Positions 26,294 through 37,443 of a DNA stretch of 64,000 nucleotides are shown here, piece by piece (position 1 is the first letter of the stretch; the number at the start of each line of letters is the position of its first letter). This stretch comes from Rhizobium sp. C1 (GTDB lineage: Bacteria; Pseudomonadota; Alphaproteobacteria; Rhizobiales; Rhizobiaceae). The DNA is taken from the NCBI RefSeq assembly GCF_021026335.1, contig NZ_JAJNCY010000001.1, positions 558,001-622,000 on the forward strand. Reading direction: 5' to 3'. The position numbers and the translations under genes were made by a program. The notes beneath the pieces were generated by a model. The model worked only from the letters and a program-made list of their open reading frames with translations, did no database searches and was not told the origin of the DNA.

Positions 26294-26746
26294 TCAGTCG
26301 GCGCGGATCATTTCCGTGCCGAGCAGCAGGTCGTGGACCAGGCGACCGTGATTGGTGAAGAGGCCGGCCAGAAGAATGAGCGGCGTCAGAACGGCATTCA
26401 TGATCCAGAACAGGGCCAGGTGGACCAGCGCGACCATGAAGTCGATTGGCTGGTTGTCCAGCCGGCGCATTCTCAGACCCATTGCACGCATGCCGGGCGT
26501 TGCCTGTGCCGGGCCGCTGATCGAAAGGCCGAAGTAAAGACCTGCCACGACGAAGAACAGCACCGGATAGAGGTAGAAGCCGAGGCCGAACGTGATCAGG
26601 CCGAAGAAAAACACCACCACGATCGCCGGCAACATCAGCAGCGCCACGATGATATAGTCGATGCAGAAACCGAAAATGCGGCGCGACAACACACCCTGAT
26701 AGGCGCGCCAGTCGAGCGGATAGTTGTCTTCACGGGTCATGCTCAT
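26294..26746 (-). CDS. RDD-family membrane protein
   Basis: 150-residue membrane protein with about four hydrophobic helices. RDD features: an Arg in SRRIFGFCIDYII at the start of the first helix with the paired Asp, and a late TPGMRAMGLRM segment. It lies downstream of hemB on the same strand (89-base gap), a linkage seen in other rhizobia. Function is unknown; RDD proteins have been proposed as small transporters or ion exchangers. A second in-frame ATG two codons later is also possible. Confidence 0.8.
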   Translation of the reverse strand: MSMTREDNYPLDWRAYQGVLSRRIFGFCIDYIIVALLMLPAIVVVFFFGLITFGLGFYLYPVLFFVVAGLYFGLSISGPAQATPGMRAMGLRMRRLDNQPIDFMVALVHLALFWIMNAVLTPLILLAGLFTNHGRLVHDLLLGTEMIRAD

Positions 26747-26835
26747 CGTCGTTCGTCTCCAATGCCGATCGAAGTGCCGGCTCCACCTTTATATGGTGCA
26801 GTATTGGTCGATCTTCAACGCGGACGAGGCTGCGC

Positions 26836-27849
26836 TCAGCCCTTGCTGAGGATTTTGGCCACTTCGGGCGCAAAATAGGTGAGGATACCGTCGCAACCGG
26901 CGCGCTTGAAACAGAGAAGCTGCTCCATCATCACGCGCTGACCGTCGATCCAGCCGTTGGCAGCGGCGGCCTTGACCATCGAATATTCGCCTGACACCTG
27001 ATAGGCGAAGACGGGCAGGCCGAATTCCTGCTTCATGCGCCAGATGATGTCGAGATAGGGCAGGCCGGGCTTGACCATCAGCATGTCGGCCCCTTCCTCG
27101 ACGTCGAGCGCCGCGTCGCGGATAGCTTCCGTGCCGTTGGCGGGATCGATGTAATAGGAGTTCTTGTCGCCCTTCAGGAGCCCGCCGGTCGAGATCGCCT
27201 CGCGATAGGGGCCGTAATGTCCGGAAGAAAACTTCGTTGCATAGGACATGATGCCGACATTCTGGTGTCCCGCAGCGTCCAGTGCCGAGCGGATGGCGCC
27301 GATGCGACCGTCCATCATTTCCGAAGGAGCGATGATGTCGGAGCCGGCATCCGCCTGGATGACGGCGGCGCGGGCCACAAGTTCCACCGTCTCGTCATTG
27401 ACGATGATGCCATCGCGCAGGATCCCGTCATGGCCATGGCTGGTGAAGGGATCGAGCGCGACGTCGGTGATGACGCCGATTTCCGGCACGGCCTTCTTCA
27501 CGGCCGCGGTTGCCTGATTGATAAGGTTCTCACGCTCCAGAATGTTCGAGCCGGTGATGTCGCGCTTTTCCATCTCGATGTTGGGGAAGGTGGCGATCGC
27601 CGGGATGCCGAGGGCTGCGGCCTCCCGGGCCGCTTCCACCAGCCTGTCGACGCTCATGCGGTTGACGCCCGGCATGGCGGCGATCGGATCGGCGATGTTG
27701 GTTCCCGGGACAACGAAGACCGGCCAGATCAGATCGTCCACCGTCAGCGAAGTCTCGCGCACCAGACGGCGCGTCCAGTCGGCCTTCCTGTTGCGGCGCA
27801 TGCGGCGATGGCCGGTGATCAGGTCTACGGCGTGGGTCTTGTCGGTCAT
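26836..27849 (-). CDS. hemB: Delta-aminolevulinic acid dehydratase (porphobilinogen synthase)
   Basis: 337-residue enzyme that condenses two 5-aminolevulinates to porphobilinogen in heme synthesis. The Schiff-base lysine lies in MVKPGLPYLD and a second active-site lysine in SYATKFSSG. The metal region reads ALDPFTSHGHDG: the zinc-binding cysteines of animal and E. coli enzymes are replaced by aspartates, the Mg-dependent type known from rhizobia and Pseudomonas. Length and full domain coverage are normal. It reads divergently from the DUF6163-like gene. Confidence 0.96.
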   Translation of the reverse strand: MTDKTHAVDLITGHRRMRRNRKADWTRRLVRETSLTVDDLIWPVFVVPGTNIADPIAAMPGVNRMSVDRLVEAAREAAALGIPAIATFPNIEMEKRDITGSNILERENLINQATAAVKKAVPEIGVITDVALDPFTSHGHDGILRDGIIVNDETVELVARAAVIQADAGSDIIAPSEMMDGRIGAIRSALDAAGHQNVGIMSYATKFSSGHYGPYREAISTGGLLKGDKNSYYIDPANGTEAIRDAALDVEEGADMLMVKPGLPYLDIIWRMKQEFGLPVFAYQVSGEYSMVKAAAANGWIDGQRVMMEQLLCFKRAGCDGILTYFAPEVAKILSKG

Positions 27850-27987
27850 GATGGGACGTCCTTTGGAAGAATGGCTTCTGTTATCACGCGTGGTCCCGAA
27901 ACGGAACGGCGAATGAACCGTTGATGGCGCGCCGAAATGACACGGGTCGGGCTGGCGGTCGGACGCCGGCTCGCTTATCGTCTGAGA

Positions 27988-28422
27988 ATGAGTGGAGATT
28001 CAAGACCGGCCGTCCGGCGCACCCTGATCGAGACGCTTTTTACCGTCTTCATGCGCATGACGGCGGTGGCCTGCTTCTATTTCGGACTGCGCTACTGGGA
28101 CCTCGTACTGGGTGTTTCCAGCGGCAGCCACATTCGTTTCGACGTGATGACGGTGCCGTGGCGGACGATGGCGACGATCCTGGCGGTCTCCTATCCCATC
28201 ATTTCGCTCGGCCTTTGGATGGGCTCCGCCTGGGGGGCTGCGATCTGGGCGGCGGTGGCGATCGGCGAGGTGCTGGCGCATACGCTCTGGTCCCGTATCT
28301 TTGGCGCTGACGACATGCTGATCGTCATGGATGTCAGCGTGGCTTGCCTCTATCTGGCTTTCCGAATCGGACTCTATCTGGAGCGGCGCGGCCGCAGCCG
28401 GGTAAGGACTGATTCACTGTAA
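27988..28422 (+). CDS. Small Rhizobiales membrane protein (DUF6163-like)
   Basis: 144-residue protein from the ATG at 27988, with four predicted hydrophobic helices (about 20-40, 55-75, 80-100, 110-130) and a basic C-terminus. It resembles a conserved, uncharacterised rhizobial family that I recall as DUF6163; this name is not certain. An ATG at 27937 in the same frame would add 17 residues. It is divergent from hemB and upstream of ldtR. No function can be inferred. Confidence 0.6.
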   Translation: MSGDSRPAVRRTLIETLFTVFMRMTAVACFYFGLRYWDLVLGVSSGSHIRFDVMTVPWRTMATILAVSYPIISLGLWMGSAWGAAIWAAVAIGEVLAHTLWSRIFGADDMLIVMDVSVACLYLAFRIGLYLERRGRSRVRTDSL

Positions 28423-28549
28423 CTCATGCTCCTCGAATAGTAACGCCCTGTTAATCCTGCGTTTTAAGTAGAATTTTAGATGCATTCGATAGTCTCTGGT
28501 CATAGGCGGAAGAAAACAAAAGAACCGCCACAAAAACAGAGAGGCAGTC

Positions 28550-29059
28550 ATGATCAAGAACCAGAAGCAGGCCGTCGCCAAAGTCGAAACGCATGAAGAC
28601 CCGATCCGCGATCTCTATATGGAGTCGCTGCACCTGGTAGAACGGCTGCACCGCCGCCTGCTGGATGTCATCAAGGACGAGTTCGACCGCCAGGGTCGTT
28701 CGGATGTCAACGCCGTCCAGGCACTCCTTCTTTTCAACATCGGCAATTCCGAGCTGACCGCCGGCGAGCTTCGCTCGCGGGGCTACTACCTCGGCTCGAA
28801 CGTGTCCTACAACGTCAAGAAGCTGGTCGATCTCGGCCTCATCAACCACAGCCGTTCGCGGGTCGACCGTCGCGCCGTCCGCATCAGTCTGACCAAGGAC
28901 GGTCAGGACATCGCCGAGACGGTTGCACGGCTCTATGAACGCCATATCGGCTCGATCCAGAAGGTCGGCGGCATCGGCGAGGACGAGTTCACGCAGATGA
29001 ACAAGCTGCTGCAGCGCCTCGATCGCTTCTGGAACGATAGCATCCTCTACCGTCTGTAA
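28550..29059 (+). CDS. ldtR: MarR-family transcriptional regulator LdtR
   Basis: 169-residue winged-helix regulator. The recognition region includes LTAGELRSRGYYLGSNVSYN, the wing includes RVDRRAVRISLT and the C-terminus forms the dimer helices. It sits 250 bases upstream of an L,D-transpeptidase gene, the same order as ldtR-ldtP in Liberibacter and Sinorhizobium, where LdtR controls ldtP and stress tolerance. The AGAGAGGCAG stretch upstream supplies the ribosome site. Identity as LdtR rests on this synteny and recalled similarity. Confidence 0.85.
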   Translation: MIKNQKQAVAKVETHEDPIRDLYMESLHLVERLHRRLLDVIKDEFDRQGRSDVNAVQALLLFNIGNSELTAGELRSRGYYLGSNVSYNVKKLVDLGLINHSRSRVDRRAVRISLTKDGQDIAETVARLYERHIGSIQKVGGIGEDEFTQMNKLLQRLDRFWNDSILYRL

Positions 29060-29084
29060 AAGACGCGGTATTATCGTGATCTCT

Positions 29085-29120
29085 CGAAAGGGCCGGGCGG
29101 TTTCGTCCGGCCTTTCGTCT
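29085..29120 (+). terminator. Rho-independent-like terminator after ldtR
   Basis: CGAAAGGGCCGG (29085-29096) pairs with CCGGCCTTTCG (29107-29117) with one bulged G, followed by TCTTTC. It lies 25 bases behind the ldtR stop, separating ldtR from ldtP transcription. Confidence 0.65.
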
Positions 29121-29309
29121 TTCGCGCTGCGATTATGTTCTTGCGCATTGCAAGGAATCTGCGACGCCGGGACACGAATCGGCCATATTGCTATGTCACC
29201 CGGGGTACCAAAGGTCATGCGTTCGGCTTGTTGCGTACAGGAAGAGCATTATGCCCGAACGGGCGCCCCCGGCCCGATCGTACAGCGATTTCGATGGATT
29301 GGTTTGAGA

Positions 29310-30623
29310 ATGTCGGACAAGAAAATACTTGATCTCTCCCGCCGCGCTTTCCTCCGCAGCGCAGCGGCAGGCGGGCTGGTCGCCGTTGCCGGTAGCGCCT
29401 TTGCGGATGATATGGACCTTCAGAGCGTGATCGATGCGCCGCGCCGTGGGGACTGGGACGACCAGTTTGACTCCAAGGCGATCAGCTCCGCCTCGGCTGT
29501 GGCCACGACCAATCCGATCTTCGGGCCGGAAGCGATCCCGAATATCCAGCAGGCGATCAACAAGTATCAGGAGATTGTGACGCAGGGCGGCTGGCCTCAG
29601 GTCAATCCAACCCAGAAGCTGCAGCTCGGCGTGGCCGATCCTGCCGTTCAGGTTCTGCGCAAGCGCCTGATGATTTCCGGCGACCTGCCGCAGGCGGCCG
29701 GCATTTCGAACGCCTATGATTCCTACGTGACCGCCGCCGTGAAGCGCTTCCAGGCCCGCCATGGTCTGCCGCAGGATGGTGTTCTGGGCGATTTTACGCT
29801 CAAGGCCATGAACATTCCGGCCGATATCCGCCTGATGCAGCTGCAGACGAACTTCAAGCGTCTTCAGGAGGTCAAGGCAGACCTGGGTCAGCGTTACGTT
29901 ATGGTCAATATTCCGGCCGCCTACATCGAAGCTGTTGAAAACGGCCGCGTCGTGCAGCGCCATACCGCCGTCGTCGGCCGTCCGTCGCGCCCGACGCACA
30001 TCATCGACTCCAAGATCTATGAGGTCATCCTCAACCCGTATTGGACCGCGCCGCGCTCGATCGTCCAGAAGGACATCATGCCGCTGATGCAGAAGGATCC
30101 GACCTATCTGACGCGCAACAATATCCGCCTGCTCGACGGCAAGGGTCAGGAAGTCGATCCGAAGACGATCGACTGGTTTGCCGCGAAGGCACCGAACCTG
30201 ACCTTCCGTCAGGACCCCGGCAAGATCAACGCCATGGCGTCCACCAAGATCAACTTCCACAACCCGAACGACGAGTACATGCACGACACGCCCCAGCAGG
30301 GCCTGTTCAATAAGCTTGTCCGTTTCGAATCCTCGGGCTGCGTCCGCGTCCAGAACGTCCGCGACCTCGCCACCTGGCTGCTGCGCGACACGCCGCCGTG
30401 GGACCGCCAGCATATCGAGCAGGTCATCCAGACGCGCGTCAACACGCCGATCAAGCTGGCGCAGGAAGTGCCGGTCTATTTCAAGTATTTCACCGCCTGG
30501 TCGGCCAAGGACGGTATCGTCCAGTTCCGCGACGACATCTACTCGATGGACGGCGCCCAGCAGCTGGCCCTGCAGACCGGCCTGAACCAGGAAACGGTCG
30601 ATGGCTCGGTAAACGCGCAGTAA
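29310..30623 (+). CDS. ldtP: L,D-transpeptidase LdtP (YkuD domain)
   Basis: 437-residue periplasmic peptidoglycan cross-linking enzyme. The N-terminus has a twin-arginine-like signal (SRRAFLR then a hydrophobic stretch ending SAFA, about residue 32). Next come a peptidoglycan-binding domain (about 120-165, AVKRFQARHGLPQDGVLG) and a YkuD domain (about 195-360) with the catalytic cysteine in ESSGCVRV preceded by a histidine in MHDTPQQG. The ATG at 29310 is chosen because the signal peptide starts just after it; the frame stays open for 78 codons upstream without family features. Probably regulated by LdtR. Confidence 0.9.
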   Translation: MSDKKILDLSRRAFLRSAAAGGLVAVAGSAFADDMDLQSVIDAPRRGDWDDQFDSKAISSASAVATTNPIFGPEAIPNIQQAINKYQEIVTQGGWPQVNPTQKLQLGVADPAVQVLRKRLMISGDLPQAAGISNAYDSYVTAAVKRFQARHGLPQDGVLGDFTLKAMNIPADIRLMQLQTNFKRLQEVKADLGQRYVMVNIPAAYIEAVENGRVVQRHTAVVGRPSRPTHIIDSKIYEVILNPYWTAPRSIVQKDIMPLMQKDPTYLTRNNIRLLDGKGQEVDPKTIDWFAAKAPNLTFRQDPGKINAMASTKINFHNPNDEYMHDTPQQGLFNKLVRFESSGCVRVQNVRDLATWLLRDTPPWDRQHIEQVIQTRVNTPIKLAQEVPVYFKYFTAWSAKDGIVQFRDDIYSMDGAQQLALQTGLNQETVDGSVNAQ

Positions 30624-30648
30624 GCGGCGCGGTGTGATTTGAGATGTG

Positions 30649-30678
30649 AAAGGGCGGTCGATGAGGCCGCCCTTTTTT
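30649..30678 (+). terminator. Rho-independent terminator after ldtP
   Basis: AAAGGGCGG and CCGCCCTTT form a GC-rich stem followed by a T6 run (to 30678), 25 bases after the ldtP stop: a standard intrinsic terminator. Confidence 0.85.
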
Positions 30679-30825
30679 GAACTTGCGCTATTTCCCGGTC
30701 GCCATGGTCGGTTCTGTCCCGGCGATCTGGTCTGCTTGCTTCCTGTCGCAACGTCTCCTGGCTGGTTTCGTCAGCAGATGCTCAAGGCTTAACAGCGGGC
30801 CCGGGTGTGGCGGAGAAGTCGGCGT

Positions 30826-31314
30826 TCACTCCGCCGACTTGATCGACGCCATGATCTTGCCCACAGCCGCCGAGTTCTTCTCTTCCTGGCCCGGGGTGCC
30901 CCAATAGGTCAGCACGGCGACGGTTTTCTCGTTCAGCACGAGGGCGGCGAGGCCGACGGAGGCGGGGCCGTCCTTGTCCTTGCCGGACCATTCGATATAG
31001 ACGATATCCTTACCGTTCAGCTTGTCTTCCGTGTATTTCTGCGTCTTCTCGTCGATCTTGACGCCCTGACTGTCGAGGAACTTGGCGGCTTCGTCGATCA
31101 TGTCGCCGGTCTTCTTCGGCGAGGCGATGTCGATGGCGAGATAGACCGAGTTGTCGGCGGAGTTGATTTCGATGCCGGTATTTGTCTCGTTGGTCGTCCA
31201 GTCGTCCGGAACATCGGCCGAGATGATCGGGCGGTTCGACGGGATCTGGATTTCGCCGGCATAGGCGGCCGTCGAGAGGAGGAGGAGGGCGGTCGCGACG
31301 AGAAGTTTCTTCAT
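30826..31314 (-). CDS. Small exported protein, paralogue 1 of 3
   Basis: 162-residue protein with a Sec signal peptide (MKKLLVATALLLLSTAAYA, cleavage after residue 19). The mature part shares motifs with the proteins at 32231-32722 and 32872-33363: an IPSNRP start, a WTTNET segment, DKLNGKDIVYI, SGKDKDGPASVGLA and VLTYWGT. AAGGGG lies about 9 bases before the ATG. No cysteine pairs, lipobox or known catalytic motif is seen. Function unknown; probably a soluble periplasmic protein. The family arose by local duplication. Confidence 0.75.
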   Translation of the reverse strand: MKKLLVATALLLLSTAAYAGEIQIPSNRPIISADVPDDWTTNETNTGIEINSADNSVYLAIDIASPKKTGDMIDEAAKFLDSQGVKIDEKTQKYTEDKLNGKDIVYIEWSGKDKDGPASVGLAALVLNEKTVAVLTYWGTPGQEEKNSAAVGKIMASIKSAE

Positions 31315-31544
31315 GTTGGGTCCCCTTTTGCGCCCCGGTTGCTTCGTCTGATTGCGACAGCCCGGTCGGCCTGAATGAGCGAAGCGGTCATCACCTTGCC
31401 GACGATATCGGGGTTCGGATATCCGGCTCCCGCAGGCCGCTTCCGCCTACGGTCAGACGACTATAGACTGTGCACTGCGACAAAAGACACCGGCGAGCGG
31501 ATGATCCCAAAAATATCCGCGCGCAAGATGTCTCATCCTTGTCA

Positions 31545-32132
31545 TCACGGGAGGGGGCCGCCCATCTTGCCGTGCTTTTCCGCCAGGATCCGCAGGCAGG
31601 CTTCGAAACCGGTGAGGTCGGAATAGAGAGCGTCCTGGCTCGCCTTGTGGATCACGACCGGTCCGCCGCGCCGTTCGACGCCGCCATGCAGCATAAGGTT
31701 TTCGATCATGTCGAAATCCTCGAGCGACAGGCCGTCCGGGCCGCGCTTGCGGCCATCTTCCGCCAGCTCCACCTTGCCGTCATACCAGGCAACCGTGCGG
31801 GCGTAGTGGTTTTCGGCGATGTTGGTATAGGCGGCCACGAGCTTGCCGGTGGCGCACATGTAGCCGAGTTCGAAGGCCGTGCCGGGATCGGCAGCAATGC
31901 CCCGGAATGGTGTGAGGTTGGCGATCACCCCGTCTGCGGCGTTCATGAAGCCCTCATCCGTCGCGCTGATGTTGAGGCCGAACTGGTGGCGCGTCGGTGC
32001 GGGTTCGATCACGAGATCGCCGGGGCAGATGGGCTCGAAACCATAGGCGCGCGTCATGGCTGCCTTGGCGTCGAGCACCGCGCGAGCATTGGGGAGAAAG
32101 ACCTCGGGTCCGGCGAGATAAAGCTTCAACAT
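31545..32132 (-). CDS. Nucleoside 2-deoxyribosyltransferase-like protein
   Basis: 195-residue cytoplasmic protein. The N-terminal YLAGPEVF motif and the later DPGTAFELGY motif, with its candidate catalytic glutamate, match the nucleoside 2-deoxyribosyltransferase family (DRTGG/RCL-like fold), which cleaves or exchanges deoxyribose-base bonds. The ATG at 32132 directly precedes the family motif; 30 more open codons upstream look non-coding. It is placed between two paralogous exported-protein genes and may be co-transcribed with the first. Substrate unknown. Confidence 0.75.
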   Translation of the reverse strand: MLKLYLAGPEVFLPNARAVLDAKAAMTRAYGFEPICPGDLVIEPAPTRHQFGLNISATDEGFMNAADGVIANLTPFRGIAADPGTAFELGYMCATGKLVAAYTNIAENHYARTVAWYDGKVELAEDGRKRGPDGLSLEDFDMIENLMLHGGVERRGGPVVIHKASQDALYSDLTGFEACLRILAEKHGKMGGPLP

Positions 32133-32230
32133 GAAAAGACCGTCCAGCGGTAAAGGAGGGGACAATGTCCCTTCATAGGGTCCGGGACGGTCTTCGGCAA
32201 TGAGCAGATAGCAAACGCGCAATCGCGTTC

Positions 32231-32722
32231 TTACTGCGCCAGCTTGATCGAATTGAGAATTTTGCCGATTTCAGGCATGTGCTTGTCTTCCTCGCCCTGG
32301 GTGCCCCAATAGGTGAGGACCAGCACGGTCTTCTCGTCGAGGATCAGGACTGCGAGGCCGACGGAGGCGGGACCGTCCTTGTCGGTGCCGGACCAGCTGA
32401 TATAGACGATGTCCTTGCCGTTCAGCTTGTCTTCCGAATACTTCTGCGTGTTCGTGTCGATCTTGATGCCCTGATCGTCGAGGAACTTGGCGGCGTCATC
32501 AATGATGCCATCCATCTTCTTGGGCGAGGCGAGGTCGACGGAGAAATAGACCGCCCCGTCGTCGGAGGTGCCTTCCAGACCATTGTCGGTCTCGTTGGTC
32601 TTCCACGAGCCGGGCATGTCAAGCGTGGCGATCGGGCGGTTGGACGGAATTTCCCAGACTTTTGCGTAGGCCGTGGACGCAAAGAGAAGCGCAGCCGAAG
32701 CCGCGATGATCAGCATTTTCAT
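32231..32722 (-). CDS. Small exported protein, paralogue 2 of 3
   Basis: 163-residue protein with a signal peptide ending near STAYA (residue 20). It shares IPSNRP, a WKTNET segment, SPKKMDGIIDDAAKFLDDQG and DKLNGKDIVYI with paralogue 1, and SGTDKDGPASVGLA, VLTYWGT and GEEDKH with paralogues 1 and/or 3. AGGGGG lies upstream of the ATG. A 9-bp inverted repeat lies 28 bases before the start. Function unknown. Confidence 0.75.
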   Translation of the reverse strand: MKMLIIAASAALLFASTAYAKVWEIPSNRPIATLDMPGSWKTNETDNGLEGTSDDGAVYFSVDLASPKKMDGIIDDAAKFLDDQGIKIDTNTQKYSEDKLNGKDIVYISWSGTDKDGPASVGLAVLILDEKTVLVLTYWGTQGEEDKHMPEIGKILNSIKLAQ

Positions 32723-32749
32723 TTGTGAACCCCCTCAGGAACGAAGCGA

Positions 32750-32772
32750 CGGGAATCTAGCCGAGATTCCCG
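32750..32772. promoter_or_regulatory. Inverted repeat upstream of paralogue 2
   Basis: CGGGAATCT (32750-32758) and AGATTCCCG (32764-32772) form a perfect 9-bp inverted repeat with a 5-base spacer, 28 bases upstream of the ATG at 32722. It could be a protein-binding site or an mRNA hairpin; no T-run follows. Confidence 0.35.
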
Positions 32773-32814
32773 AAATGCGGTAGGGGCGGAGATTGTTCTT
32801 TTGAAACAATGGTT

Positions 32815-32845
32815 AAGGGGCGGAGGTCTACACCATCCGCCCCTT
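32815..32845 (-). terminator. Terminator-like hairpin after paralogue 3
   Basis: AAGGGGCGGA (32815-32824) and TCCGCCCCTT (32836-32845) form a perfect 10-bp stem with an 11-base loop, 27 bases behind the stop of paralogue 3 on the minus strand. Only a short U-run follows. Confidence 0.6.
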
Positions 32846-32871
32846 TATCCCTGGCACTTGTCGGTCAGCCT

Positions 32872-33363
32872 TTACTTGGCAGCCTTGATCGAGCCGATGA
32901 TCGAGTTGATCTCGGCGCCGTGCTTGTCTTCTTCGCCCTTCGTGCCCCAATAGGTGAGGATGAGGGAGTTCTTTTCGTCGAGAACGACGATCGCAAGTCC
33001 GATGGTCGCCGGGCCGTCCTTGTCCGTGCCGGCCCAGCTGACGAAAACGGCATCCTTGCCGTTCAGCTTGTCCTGCTTCTGCTTCTCCGTCTTCTCGTCG
33101 ATCTTCACGCCCTGTTCTTCGAGGAACTTGGCGGCTTCCGGGATCGTCTTGTCGAGAGCACCGGTATCGGAAATATCAACGGCAAAATAGACGGCGCTGT
33201 CGGCAGACGTGCCTTCCAGGCCCGAGTCGGTTTCGTTGGCCGTCCAGCCGTCCGGCATGGAGATCGAAGCAACCGGCTTTTCGGACGGAATGCTGAAATC
33301 CTTGGCCTGCGCGGCGGTGGAGAGCAGAAGCGCGGCAGCCGCGGCCATTACGAAATTCTTCAT
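32872..33363 (-). CDS. Small exported protein, paralogue 3 of 3
   Basis: 163-residue protein with a signal peptide ending near STAAQA (residue 20). Its mature part has the family motifs IPSEKP, a WTANET segment, SWAGTDKDGPATIGLA and LTYWGTKGEEDKH, plus a Lys/Glu-rich middle segment (EEQGVKIDEKTEKQKQ). The start at 33363 is chosen because the signal peptide begins there; 22 open codons upstream are not supported. It has its own terminator-like hairpin downstream. Function unknown. Confidence 0.75.
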   Translation of the reverse strand: MKNFVMAAAAALLLSTAAQAKDFSIPSEKPVASISMPDGWTANETDSGLEGTSADSAVYFAVDISDTGALDKTIPEAAKFLEEQGVKIDEKTEKQKQDKLNGKDAVFVSWAGTDKDGPATIGLAIVVLDEKNSLILTYWGTKGEEDKHGAEINSIIGSIKAAK

Positions 33364-33472
33364 GTGCAGTGGGTCCTTGTGGCAAAAATTGCGCGCAGAC
33401 CATACATGCGAATTCACGCATGCGGACATTCATCCCGGAAATGTTGTCGGATGGACTTGGGTGGGACCGACT

Positions 33473-36397
<2,925 letters not shown>

Positions 36398-36591
36398 GCC
36401 CGGAATATGGGGCGAGTCAGGGGAAAAGGGAAGGGGCGGAGGGGCAGGAAGGGCGGGGATGCTGACAGGAAGTGGAAGTGGTGTGTTAATATTATGCAGT
36501 ACAGAATATGTTTCGTGTCATTAGCATTATGAATGTAAGGAAGTTGGACGATCGGAAAGTGGTTTCTACCTATGTAGATCGAGAGCACGGT

Positions 36592-37443
36592 TTATGCATT
36601 TTTCTCGATAGCCCGTAGTTCATGCCACAGCTGCCTTGATAGATCCGCATTGTCTTTAACATGATCCATTCGCTCGATGCTTATCAATATCTCAGATGCC
36701 GCCCGGGTATCCAAAAGTATGTGACCGTTTTGCTCTGCGTTTACACGAGCACCTTGCTGATATCCACTATGTGCAACAAAGCACCCCATCAGAGGAGCTG
36801 AGCAATTTCTAAACCAGGCTGGGATGATCCGGGTCAGTTCTTCGCGATTGTTCCTGATTGATGTCATGCAGTCATTGAAAGATTGAATTTTCTCTCGCGC
36901 GACGGCGCTCTTGTAGTATTTTGACTGGCCGACTATACGAACGCCACGTCCGCCGGATATGAAGAGCTTCGATTTTGAGAAAGCCGGGACGATTGCAAGG
37001 AAGTCTATTCCGAACTCGTTCCCCGGGGGCGTAATGTGGACGCGGCTGGCACCCAATTTCCGCATTAAAAGACCCCCAAGGAATTCAAAGTTGCGGTCAT
37101 TTTCGAGCGATTCTATCCAATCAATCGCAAAGGATCGATTTCTCAGTTTCTGAAGACGCCTGCGATCCTGATCGTCGTCGATTATCCACTTTACCCGCAA
37201 AGATGGCCGTTCAATGTAGCTGAAGGTAGGTAGCCCGCCGAATCCGATATGTTCGAGATCATAGACTCTCAAATCGGAAAACAATGCTTTCCGAAATTTT
37301 GCTACGAACTCCTCGTCGCGAATAGATGTCTTTCCTTGCAAATGTTTTATTGCGCTTAGAGAAAGAGATTCTATAGAAAATTCTCCGACCGCTGGCTGAA
37401 GACGAAATATTCCTTTTATTATATCGGATCTAGATAAGCTCAT
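36592..37443 (-). CDS. Mrr-like PD-(D/E)xK restriction endonuclease
   Basis: 283-residue protein. The second half contains an Mrr-type nuclease fold: FEFLGGLLMRKLGA with E120, then GIDFLAIV with D147, then VGQSKYY with Q173-x-K175, the expected E...D...QxK catalytic set. The first ~110 residues are unassigned and may recognise DNA or the partner. The ATG overlaps the stop of the upstream ParB-like gene by 4 bp, so both are co-translated. Codon use is AT-richer than the flanking genes, suggesting horizontal transfer. Probable role: cleavage of foreign or modified DNA, as in type IV restriction. Other nuclease roles are possible. Confidence 0.75.
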   Translation of the reverse strand: MSLSRSDIIKGIFRLQPAVGEFSIESLSLSAIKHLQGKTSIRDEEFVAKFRKALFSDLRVYDLEHIGFGGLPTFSYIERPSLRVKWIIDDDQDRRRLQKLRNRSFAIDWIESLENDRNFEFLGGLLMRKLGASRVHITPPGNEFGIDFLAIVPAFSKSKLFISGGRGVRIVGQSKYYKSAVAREKIQSFNDCMTSIRNNREELTRIIPAWFRNCSAPLMGCFVAHSGYQQGARVNAEQNGHILLDTRAASEILISIERMDHVKDNADLSRQLWHELRAIEKNA

